Source: Chloroflexus islandicus (GTDB taxonomy: Bacteria > Chloroflexota > Chloroflexia > Chloroflexales > Chloroflexaceae). Taken from it: 64,000 nt of DNA. The notes beneath the pieces are model-generated. The model searched no databases and was not told where the DNA came from. It worked only from the letters and a program-made list of their open reading frames with translations. The position numbers were made by a program, and so were the translations under genes. This document shows, in pieces, positions 52,642-60,356 of the stretch. The stretch's first letter is position 1. The number at the start of each line of letters is the position of its first letter. The stretch covers positions 1-64,000 of the forward strand of contig NZ_LWQS01000040.1 in the NCBI RefSeq assembly GCF_001650695.1, written 5' to 3'.

Positions 52642-54627
52642 CTAGCGCGACACAAATGGCACATACACCTTCGCGCTCACTGTCACTGTATTGGCACAAT
52701 CATTGTTCGTCTCATTGTTTTCAGCAATCACACCGTCGGGATCAACCCGGCACACCCCGCCTGCCGCCGGATTGGCCAGCGTGCCAGTAGCCGTTGGTGT
52801 GGCATTAAACGCCACGGCAAACGAACCGTTCGTCGCTCCTAGCGTCACCGCGCCGCCGGTGGCCGTGCAGGTCAGCGTATTGCTTGCGATCGCGCAGACA
52901 ATGTTGCTGCTGCCGGTCACATTCGTCACATTCTGCACCGCCGGCGTACCATAGCTCGCCCCAGCCGGCAAGTTATCACGGACAATCACCTGCCCAGTAT
53001 TGAACGTCGCCGCTGCCACGCCACTATTCGTCACCGTCACTGTCCACGTAAACGGCAGTCCCAGCGTCGCTATGCCGCCAATATTATTCGCCTTCGTGGC
53101 GATCAGGTCGGGGGACTGCACTGTCACCGAATTGGCACAATCATTGTTCGTCTCATTGTTTTCAGCAATCACACCGTCGGGATCAACCCGGCACACCCCG
53201 CCTGCCGCCGGATTGGCCAGCGTGCCAGTAGCCGTTGGTGTGGCATTAAACGCCACGGCAAACGAACCGTTCGTCGCTCCTAGCGTCACCGCGCCGCCGG
53301 TGGCCGTGCAGGTCAGCGTATTGCTTGCGATCGCGCAGACAATGTTGCTGCTGCCGGTCACATTCGTCACATTCTGCACCGCCGGCGTACCATAGCTCGC
53401 CCCAGCCGGCAAGTTATCACGGACAATCACCTGCCCAGTATTGAACGTCGCCGCTGCCACGCCACTATTCGTCACCGTCACTGTCCACGTAAACGGCAGT
53501 CCCAGCGTCGCTATGCCGCCAATATTATTCGCCTTCGTAGCGGTCAATTCGGCAAATGCCACTTCATACGCACCGATGTCACAGATCGCCGAACTGTTAT
53601 CATCGCCGTCTTGCGGACGGGTGACGCCATTCTGCGACTGATTATTGACTGGCGGCGCCGCACAGGTTGCATTATCACCTGCATCAATTGCGGCACTACC
53701 AGAATTAAGCGGGAAGTATGCTGGCGAGCCAGTGATGGCGCCAAGATTAGGATCCGTACCGATGATGTTGCCATTGACGTCGTTAGTTAATCCGCAGGCA
53801 TTAGCGCTATCTTTGATCAAGTTGTTGATGTTTGATCCGCTAAGTGAACCAACACAATCGCCGCCAGTTGCACTATTTGCAATGATAGTGTTCTTGATAG
53901 TGGCGCTACCTGTAGACCTCATAATACCACCGCCATTACCTGCGCTGTTACCAGAGAAGGTGCTGTTTATCACTGTCAATGTACCGGTACTATAAATGCC
54001 GCCGCCGTTACTTGTAGCATTATTGCTGGCGAAAGTGCTGTTTGCTACGATCAATGTACCAAGATCATTACTGATCGCACCGCCATTATTTCCGGCATTG
54101 TTGCCAGAAAAGGTGCTGTTCGTCACCGTTAGTAGGCCATTATTATTGAGAATACCGCCGCCGCTATTGCCGATCCCAGCATTCCCCTTTGCGATCGTCA
54201 CATGGTTCAGCGTCAGATTGGCGCCGCTATCCAATTGCAATACGCGCACATCGCCGGTATTGTCGCCGTTGGTATCGCCGCTGATAATGATGTTCTGCCC
54301 GCTGCCATCAATTGTTAACGCGCCCGCCATGATCGCATCGGTAATGGGTGGCAGGGTAGAAGATAGTACGATCGTACCGCTGACGCTAAAGGTGATGATA
54401 TCATTGCCGGGGCTAGGCAAGCCACAATCAGCTAAGGGAACCACCATACTATTTGCCATCAAGATCGCTTCGCGTAAGGTGCATTGCCCGTCACTAGCTA
54501 TCGTGTCAGCAGTGGAATTGACAATATACCCCGCAGCATAGACTGGGCGTATGCCCGGCGCCATTCCCGCCACTACCGCCAATAGGACAACGATGAGCAA
54601 CCGTATCCGCCAGATCGAGGGCACCAT
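52642..54627 (-). CDS. CSLREA surface protein with beta-helix, two identical CARDB-like repeats and YVPFVSR tag
   Basis: 661-residue secreted protein. Signal peptide (cleavage near residue 32 after VYAA), CSLREA-type motif C49-TLREA, then about 260 residues of GGGI-N/T-NSTFSGN repeats characteristic of a right-handed beta-helix. Two 147-residue modules follow (TKANNIGGIATLG...CRVDPDGVIAENNETNNDC), CARDB/DUF11-like and encoded by a near-perfect DNA repeat. The protein ends AKVYVPFVSR. ATG at 54627 with ACGGAGG. It is probably a cell-envelope or sheath protein; no enzyme site is seen. Confidence 0.82.
   Translation of the reverse strand: MVPSIWRIRLLIVVLLAVVAGMAPGIRPVYAAGYIVNSTADTIASDGQCTLREAILMANSMVVPLADCGLPSPGNDIITFSVSGTIVLSSTLPPITDAIMAGALTIDGSGQNIIISGDTNGDNTGDVRVLQLDSGANLTLNHVTIAKGNAGIGNSGGGILNNNGLLTVTNSTFSGNNAGNNGGAISNDLGTLIVANSTFASNNATSNGGGIYSTGTLTVINSTFSGNSAGNGGGIMRSTGSATIKNTIIANSATGGDCVGSLSGSNINNLIKDSANACGLTNDVNGNIIGTDPNLGAITGSPAYFPLNSGSAAIDAGDNATCAAPPVNNQSQNGVTRPQDGDDNSSAICDIGAYEVAFAELTATKANNIGGIATLGLPFTWTVTVTNSGVAAATFNTGQVIVRDNLPAGASYGTPAVQNVTNVTGSSNIVCAIASNTLTCTATGGAVTLGATNGSFAVAFNATPTATGTLANPAAGGVCRVDPDGVIAENNETNNDCANSVTVQSPDLIATKANNIGGIATLGLPFTWTVTVTNSGVAAATFNTGQVIVRDNLPAGASYGTPAVQNVTNVTGSSNIVCAIASNTLTCTATGGAVTLGATNGSFAVAFNATPTATGTLANPAAGGVCRVDPDGVIAENNETNNDCANTVTVSAKVYVPFVSR
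52690..53538. repeat. Perfect 408-bp tandem duplication inside the CSLREA gene
   Basis: 52690-53097 equals 53131-53538 base for base, at a period of 441 bases (147 codons). Only the 33 bases between modules differ. It keeps frame. Confidence 0.93.
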
Positions 54628-55271
54628 ACCAAACCTCCGTCATGTGATTGAGCGGACAACCTGTAACATAACGCTGCGCCGCTGCCCCGGATGATCACCG
54701 GTATAGCAGCGGCGCGGCAAGCGGGCGGCAGGCTTAACCAAGGCGCGTTGGGAGGACGCTGCGGCGGCGCAAGCGGATCAGGCGGGGATATACTGGAAGT
54801 AGCGACAGGTAAGCAAAGCGGCAAATGGCACAACATAAGCCAGTGACAATGTGAACATTATCAAGAGTTATGTGTAGGTTTCGCAAAATGTCTTGTTTGT
54901 GACAAATTATACACCTGCGATCTTTTCACTGTGAAGTTACAAAATATTCATCTAAAATCATCAAATCATTTGACTAAGCAATAAAAGCATACAAAGTCAT
55001 TTGTGAAACATTGAACCAACCGAGACCATTTCGCAATATCGTATTCTTTGCTGCATGGTGCTAAGTTATGCCACCTATTGCTCCAATCCATGCCAACAAA
55101 GCTATAGTTTAGAGGTATAGGTTAAAGTAAATACAATCCACAAAGCATTGCCAACTTTGACCCTATGAATAACCAGTCAGTCAGTACAATAAAGACTACC
55201 AAAGCAAGCCTACAAGGCATACACCCATTCCGAACATAAAACTCGATCCACGACCCTTTGGCAATTCGCCA
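54628..55271. other. AT-rich non-coding region upstream of the CSLREA gene
   Basis: No gene is supported over about 640 bases. Positions 54840-55200 are clearly AT-richer than the rest of the window. AAGTTACAAAATATTCAT (54934-54951) and TTTCGCAATATCG (about 55030) closely match AAGTTACAAAACATTCAC (63408-63425) and TTTCGCAATACCG (about 63317) upstream of the second CSLREA gene, so they may be shared control elements. Confidence 0.55.
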
Positions 55272-55690
55272 TTAGGGCAAAGCGAAGAGACTCATCAAGC
55301 CTAACAGCATCCCAGACCCAATCAGCAAAATAATTGCCACACTGAAGGCAAACAGAGAAAGAGCTTGCCTTTACCCTTAATGCGAGCCTGTTCAGGTTGA
55401 TGGAGCGGGTAAGCCACAGTAACAATTTGGCCGATTTGGTAGGCAGGCGGTTCAGAATTTATTATCCCGGTGATAGTAACCTCTTGGCCATTCCGTGCGA
55501 CGAACCGGACCAAAGGAGCATAGGCCTTGCCATGCTTGACACGGCGCTTAACAAAACCAATAACTGCACCTTGAGTTTCTAGACCGTTTTGGAACGGACG
55601 GATGTGAAAAAAGATGTAGGCTGTAGCTGATAGAAACATTAATCCTAAACCAAGAAGAAAAAATATTACGATATGCATAACTTTCATCAT
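55272..55690 (-). pseudogene. DUF3592-type membrane protein gene with frameshift
   Basis: The first 110 or so codons encode a DUF3592-like protein (TM helix HIVIFFLLGLGLMFL, LETQGAVIGFV, PLVRFVARNGQEVTITG, IGQIVTVAYP, KGKGKLFL), paralogous to 59764-60138. The frame then hits a stop at 55322 after SVWQLFC. Moving into another frame near 55350-55358 restores AFSVAIILLIGSGMLLGL, a second membrane helix, ending at a stop at 55272. A one-base deletion or two-base insertion explains this. ATG at 55690 or 55687 with TAGGAG. It may be a recent pseudogene or a sequence error. Confidence 0.75.
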
Positions 55691-55777
55691 ACCACTCCTA
55701 TTGTTGTGAATGTTGCGGTTGCTTGTGTATTGATGGTGACGAATACTGATATAGACACAGGTTGGCAGCGCGAGCAT

Positions 55778-56624
55778 CAGTCAAGCTGCCGTACTCCGAA
55801 AGGAAACATGCTGCGCTCTATGGGAGTATTAGCCTGCGCCGCTCTATAATACCCTAATGAGATCAATAGTGCAGACTCAATGTTCACATGATCGTATTTA
55901 ACTGCCTTTGCTCTATTGCAGCAAATCGCAGCGCAGAATGATTTCAGGGTAGATTGATGAGTGGCATTGATGGATGGCCAGTCGCCGTTAGAAGGGAATG
56001 GAGTCCGAGGAGGGTGAGGGAGTTAACACAAACGCGCAAAGCGAGCAAAGGCGCAGGGGATGGGAACGCAAAGGCGCAAAGGAACGCAGAGAGTGCAAAG
56101 ATCGTTGGGATGGCGATCTTCCTCGCGACCCTGCGCTCTTGGGGTAAGAGCTAGATAGCACTCACCCCTTCCCCTCTCCCGCCGCGAGGTGGGAGAGGGG
56201 AAGGGGGATGAGGATGAACCAACACATCGCAAAGTTATTAACCACATATGCGCTCATACGTTCTGTCCGCCCTTGAACGCTGAGGGAGAGAGGAATGGCA
56301 GCTTATCGCCGAAGGCGCAGTCGCCGAGAATATTCACCATCCCCAAAACATCTTCGCGCTCTCTGCGTTCTTGGCGGCTTTGCGTTTAAGGTCTTTGCGC
56401 CTTTGCCCTTTACGACTTGATCATTGGCCCCCGCCCCCAACCCCTCCCCTGCTGGGGGAGGGGTGTACCTTCCCCGCCATACCTGCTCCCGCACAGCAGG
56501 AGCGGGGTGCGGCTGCGTTCCGCGCTACTATGCCTCTTCCGGCTTATAACAGCTCCCCCTCTCCCACCTTGCGGCGGGAGAGGGGGCCGGGGGGTGAGGG
56601 CCACACCAAAGCACACAGCGCTGC
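55778..56624. repeat. Non-coding region with CGCAAAG-type and GC-hairpin repeats
   Basis: No gene is supported. AACGCAAAGGCGCAAAGG-like tracts (about 56035-56100), their inverse TTTGCGTTTAAGGTCTTTGCG (about 56380-56402), CTCTCCCGCCG / GGGAGAGGGG arms (56170-56200) and CCCCTCCCCTGCTGGGGGAGGGG (about 56440-56463) are visible, plus CTCCCCCTCTCCCACC and its partial complement at 56552-56590. Confidence 0.6.
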
Positions 56625-57008
56625 TCAATGCCGGTGATGCACCCGCTCAGGATGGTGGATGAGCGTGCCGTTGATAAACGCCTGCACCGCATCATCAATT
56701 GTACGTAAGGGAGTGCAGATGGCCTGTATACCGGCAGCTTGCACCCCCTGAAAGGCCGGTTCACCCATACCGCGGGCCACCACCATCTGGCAATCAGGCA
56801 CGGCTTCCACCAACCAATGGTGCGAGCCATGATGGTGGTGATGATGGTGATGATCGTGCTCCTCTGCCTGATGATGGTGCCGCCCTTTCGGACGCGCTTC
56901 CCGATTCACCACCTGCCCTTGCTCGATCGTCACGACTTCATACCACTGGGCCCGGCCAAGGTGCGGGCTAATTGTCTGATGGTCATCGGTGGCAAAGGCA
57001 ATCTTCAT
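56625..57008 (-). CDS. NifX/NifB-family (dinitrogenase Fe-Mo cofactor-like) protein with histidine-rich insert
   Basis: 127-residue protein of the NifX/NifB_C/NafY fold (KIAFATDDHQTISPHLGRAQWYEVV, AVPDCQMVVARGMGEPAFQGVQAAGI). Residues 44-64 form an insert with 14 histidines (eight in a row at 53-60), and the C-terminus ends HHPERVHHRH. Such a loop should bind Ni, Co, Zn or Cu. ATG at 57008 follows GGGGAGGG and overlaps the stop of the thioredoxin fusion gene by 4 bases. No nif genes are present, so a metal-carrier role outside nitrogenase is inferred. Confidence 0.8.
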   Translation of the reverse strand: MKIAFATDDHQTISPHLGRAQWYEVVTIEQGQVVNREARPKGRHHHQAEEHDHHHHHHHHGSHHWLVEAVPDCQMVVARGMGEPAFQGVQAAGIQAICTPLRTIDDAVQAFINGTLIHHPERVHHRH

Positions 57009-57535
57009 GAAGCCCTCCCCGAGTTCTGTTTGCTGGCGATGTCTTGCACCCAGCCGGTAATCGCTTTCCACACCGGACAACGATCGTAGACGGCGCTGAA
57101 GAAGACGAGACCGGCTAGCACATACAACGGCCAACCGCCGCTGGTTGAAAAGGCCAGCGCCACCAGCACCAGCGCGATCACAATCCGCAGCAGGCGCTCG
57201 ACCGGCTTTAGGCGCGGCGGCGTCTTGCCTTCCGAGAGCAGGCGAAACATCTCGTTCAGATCGCTTTCCGGCTTGGCGCCAATATGGCGCGAAATCTCTT
57301 GTCCATCGCGAAACGCGATCAGGGTTGGGATGCCAAAAATCTTCAACTCGCGCAACAGGTCAGGATGATCTTCGGCGTTAATCTCCCAGAGCGCCACCTT
57401 CCCCTGATATTCTTGCGCCAGCCGCTTCAAAATGGGCCGCGTCACCCGGCAGGGCATACACCACGGCGCCCAAAAATCCACTACCACCGGCTGGGTATAG
57501 GTGCGCAATTGGGCTTGAAATTCAGCAAGGTTCAT
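57005..57535 (-). CDS. Thioredoxin-DUF2892 fusion (membrane-anchored)
   Basis: 176-residue protein. Residues 1-105 are a thioredoxin with W25-C26-M-P-C29, PTLIAF and the usual fold. Residues about 108-165 carry two membrane helices and YDRCPVWKAITG, the DUF2892 signature that also follows the rhodanese domain in YgaP. The fusion places a cytosolic-facing redox domain at the membrane with an extra cysteine. First gene of a two-gene unit with the His-rich NifX-like gene. Partners are unknown. Confidence 0.85.
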   Translation of the reverse strand: MNLAEFQAQLRTYTQPVVVDFWAPWCMPCRVTRPILKRLAQEYQGKVALWEINAEDHPDLLRELKIFGIPTLIAFRDGQEISRHIGAKPESDLNEMFRLLSEGKTPPRLKPVERLLRIVIALVLVALAFSTSGGWPLYVLAGLVFFSAVYDRCPVWKAITGWVQDIASKQNSGRAS

Positions 57536-57640
57536 AATCGTCTCCTCAATCGCTGCCGGCAGACACGTGCGCCGGTCAGAGCGACAGCAATACCTCTGAT
57601 AGGTAAGATGCGCACTACCCTCCTGATGTTACATCGCTCG

Positions 57641-57675
57641 ATATGGAGTGCGGCAGTTAAACTACCGCACTCCAT
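57641..57675. repeat. TATGGAGTGCGGCAGT inverted repeat
   Basis: Sixteen-base arms with one mismatch and a TAA loop. It lies between divergent genes (trx minus, membrane protein plus), where no terminator is expected, which marks it as a dispersed REP-like element. Confidence 0.7.
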
Positions 57676-57955
57676 AACTTGGTCGCCAGCGCCAAGCGAG
57701 CTGAGGCGATCCCAGCCTGAACTTGCACGCTGGCCCACAGTCGCTCCTTGCAGCGCGTTAGCGACAATGATCGATCTGAAAGCCACTCGCAATTGTTTGT
57801 AACAAAAGTCACAGCTTCTCAAACAGCGCTAGACTACAATCTGAGCAAAGGCGCACCTCGCAGCAGAGTTTGGACAAAAAGCTTTCTTATAGTGGCTTAG
57901 GAGCGCACATGACCGATCTGCCAATAAACAAGCATCAATCCTAGGAAACGCAATT

Positions 57956-58393
57956 ATGTATCGTCAAGCTCGCATCTACATCAAAACTGCGTTTATTCAG
58001 CTCGCCATCAGCGTGATCTTGGGCGCAATCCTGCTTACCAACACCGGACTAACCATCAACCCTTATCTCAGCCTGTTGGTACCAGTTTACTACCATCTGT
58101 TGATGGCTGGTTGGGCCACCCAATTGATTGGCGGGGTGGCGCTGTGGATGTTTCCGCCGCTTTCACGCGAACGGCCCCGCGGCGATGAACGGTTCGGTTG
58201 GGTGGCGTATGCCGCCTTGAATGGCGGGTTACTCTTACGCGCTGTTGCCGAACCGCTGCACGCGATCAGGCCCCAGCTCTGGACATCGTGGGCCTTGGTC
58301 ATTTCTGCAATCCTGCAAGCAGGAGCGATCTGGCTCCTCGTTATGGCGTTGTGGCCACGAGTGAAAGGGCGAACGGAAGTGGGTCGTTCGTAA
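57956..58393 (+). CDS. Four-helix membrane protein, HCO/NnrS-like (first of pair)
   Basis: 145-residue membrane protein with four predicted helices. P43-x-x-Y-H47-LLMAGW53 and GGVALWMFPP68 resemble the haem-ligand and following helix of haem-copper-oxidase-like or NnrS-type subunits. It aligns position for position with the next gene: H47/H45, GW at 52-53, G-VA-W and P67 in both. TAGGAAA precedes the ATG. Function unknown; haem or copper binding is inferred from the single conserved histidine. Confidence 0.65.
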   Translation: MYRQARIYIKTAFIQLAISVILGAILLTNTGLTINPYLSLLVPVYYHLLMAGWATQLIGGVALWMFPPLSRERPRGDERFGWVAYAALNGGLLLRAVAEPLHAIRPQLWTSWALVISAILQAGAIWLLVMALWPRVKGRTEVGRS

Positions 58394-58405
58394 GGGAGGC
58401 CACGT

Positions 58406-58852
58406 ATGCCACGAGCCAGCATCTTTTTGATCCGCACGGCGTTGCTCAACCTCGCCCTAGGGGCGCTGATTGGCGGCCTTTTGTTGGCAGATAAAGGGCT
58501 GCATCGATGGGGATGGTTATGGGCTTTGCGCCCCGGCCATGTGTACATCATGCTATTGGGGTGGACGGTGCAATTTGCCTGCGGTGTAGCCATCTGGATT
58601 CTCCCCCGCCGCGATGCCGAGGGCGGGCGCGGGGCGATGTGGCCGGTGTGGGTATTGTACGGTACCCTCAATAGCAGTGTGCTGCTCGCAACACTCTACG
58701 CGCCCTGTCTTGGCTGGTTCGGAGCTGAGCGCATCGTCTGGATGTTGCCGCTGGCGGCGTTGCTTGCAGTGACCGGCATTGGGGCCTTTCTCGGCCATGC
58801 ATGGCGGCGAGTGCGCCCGTTTGGCGTGATGACAACCAAGCGTAACGCATAA
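58406..58852 (+). CDS. Four-helix membrane protein, HCO/NnrS-like (second of pair)
   Basis: 148-residue paralogue, 12 bases after the first gene. R42-PGH45VYIMLLGW53 and GVAIWILPR68 match the pair motif; the loop is charged (RRDAEGGRG), then two more helices. GGGAGG precedes the ATG. The two proteins probably form a heterodimer, together giving eight helices and two candidate haem-ligand histidines. No other respiratory genes are adjacent. Confidence 0.65.
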   Translation: MPRASIFLIRTALLNLALGALIGGLLLADKGLHRWGWLWALRPGHVYIMLLGWTVQFACGVAIWILPRRDAEGGRGAMWPVWVLYGTLNSSVLLATLYAPCLGWFGAERIVWMLPLAALLAVTGIGAFLGHAWRRVRPFGVMTTKRNA

Positions 58853-58946
58853 GCAGTCCCCAACCGCCTGCAAGCGCTTGCTTACCGCCGAGATCGCAGA
58901 GAATACAGAGGAAGAAAGTCTTGATGATGATGCCAAGCCAATGACC

Positions 58947-59756
58947 CTATGGATGTGCCCGCCACTCGCGGCAATCGACCCGGTAGGCGTCGAGTTGCCA
59001 ATGCTTATGCAACGCATTGAGATTCAGCGCCTGCGCCTGCGGGCAGAACACTGCCGGCGCCAGCTCATACTCGATCACGAACACCGGTTTGCCGGCCTGC
59101 AAAAAGGGCAACAGCAGATCGCATTCTTGGTACGAAAAGCACTCTTCGTTGAGCACCCAATCAAAAGAGGCGACTAAGGCCGGGATTTGAGCGAGATCGT
59201 TCTTCAAACCGATCAACAAGCCGCGCTGATGGGCCGCCTCGGCCAGCCAGATGTTGTAGCGTTCCTGATCGGCGGCGGTCAACGGGAAACCAGTGTCATT
59301 AGCATAGCCATTAACATTATCAGGATCGACGCCATCACACCCTTTGCTGACCGCGAGGTCAAGCCGGGTCTGCATGATCGGCGCCAGCGCATCGAGCTGG
59401 CGAATGTCAAGCCACCGTTCACCGGGCCAGCCAGCCAGTTCCTTGCCCAGCACCGCAGCCGGAAAGCGGGTGGCGTCAGGTCGCCAATCTTCATACGAGC
59501 CAGCGCTGAAATAACACATCACGAACACGCCGCGCCGGCGCAGCAGGGCGATGGTCTCGGCTGGCGCGTCAAACAGATCGACGTTGAACACATCGACGTC
59601 GATATCGATCTGCAAGGGGCCGGTGTATTGGATCTGCCAGCGCGCTTGCAATGGCAAGCGCGACGATGGCATAGATGTGGGTGCGGTTGCGGGCAACGGC
59701 GCGCAGCCGGCAACGAGCAGCAGGAGCAAGATACGTAAATAAACCCTCGCAACCAC
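58947..59756 (-). CDS. GH114 (endo-alpha-1,4-polygalactosaminidase-like) lipoprotein
   Basis: 269-residue lipoprotein (lipobox LLVAGC, C18) with a TIM-barrel of the GH114/TM1410 family. Family blocks: ARWQIQYTGPL, VFVMCYFSAGSYEDWRPD, GKELAGWPGERWLDIR, SKGCDGVDPDNVNGY and VLNEECFSYQECD. The enzyme class hydrolyses galactosaminogalactan-like polysaccharides, although several relatives are untested. The start is GTG at 59756. It is downstream of the DUF3592 gene on the same strand with 7 bases between them, suggesting co-transcription. Confidence 0.82.
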   Translation of the reverse strand: MVARVYLRILLLLLVAGCAPLPATAPTSMPSSRLPLQARWQIQYTGPLQIDIDVDVFNVDLFDAPAETIALLRRRGVFVMCYFSAGSYEDWRPDATRFPAAVLGKELAGWPGERWLDIRQLDALAPIMQTRLDLAVSKGCDGVDPDNVNGYANDTGFPLTAADQERYNIWLAEAAHQRGLLIGLKNDLAQIPALVASFDWVLNEECFSYQECDLLLPFLQAGKPVFVIEYELAPAVFCPQAQALNLNALHKHWQLDAYRVDCREWRAHP

Positions 59757-59763
59757 CGCCGCC

Positions 59764-60138
59764 TCACCACCCCAGCATCAGCGCCACTACCCCCAACCCA
59801 ACCAGCATGACACCCATACCTACAAAGACCATGAGAAACAGATTGCCTTCACCCTTGATGCTCGCCCGGTCGGGCTGGTTGGGCGGGTAGCGGACAATGA
59901 CCGTCTGGCCAACAGTATGGGCAGGAGGATTGGAAGCGGCCTTCCCGGTGAAGATCACTTCTTGACCATTTTGCGCAATAAAGCGCACCACCGGCTTAGC
60001 CGCGCCTTCGTCGTCAATCTCCAAATCAATCACAGCGCCTTGGGTTTCAATGGAATGCCCCAAGTAGTGGCCTTGATAGAAGACGAAACCGGCGAACACG
60101 AGCGCGAAGAATCCCATCCCAATCAGAAACAGCGCCAT
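59764..60138 (-). CDS. DUF3592-family membrane protein
   Basis: 124-residue protein with helices at both ends (LIGMGFFALVFAGFVFY and LFLMVFVGMGVMLVGLGVV) and a central extracytoplasmic beta-rich domain (IETQGAVIDLEIDDEG, PVVRFIAQNGQEVIFTG, HTVGQTVIVRYPPNQPD). This is the DUF3592 pattern; function unknown. GAGGTGA precedes the ATG. The intact paralogue of the frameshifted gene at 55272-55690. Confidence 0.8.
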   Translation of the reverse strand: MALFLIGMGFFALVFAGFVFYQGHYLGHSIETQGAVIDLEIDDEGAAKPVVRFIAQNGQEVIFTGKAASNPPAHTVGQTVIVRYPPNQPDRASIKGEGNLFLMVFVGMGVMLVGLGVVALMLGW

Positions 60139-60275
60139 AGATCACCTCAGAGTCGCGTGATTGCCCTAGCGCTGGCTATCGTAGCAAATGAAGATTAAGG
60201 CGATGTTATGAATTGCTCTCAACTGGAACGCTTGCTGCAACCAGCGCGCAATCACAGCACGCCAGCCACGCAACA

Positions 60276-60304
60276 CCCCCGCCCTGCATCAGACAGAGCG
60301 GGGG
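60276..60304. terminator. Hairpin downstream of the large CSLREA gene
   Basis: CCCCCGC pairs with GCGGGGG, with inner CTG/CAG pairs; 53 bases after the gene's stop on the minus strand. No T-run. Confidence 0.5.
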
Positions 60305-60356
60305 CAAACGTACACTACTACAGCCTTACCAAGAACTCGCTGCGATTGAAGCTATC

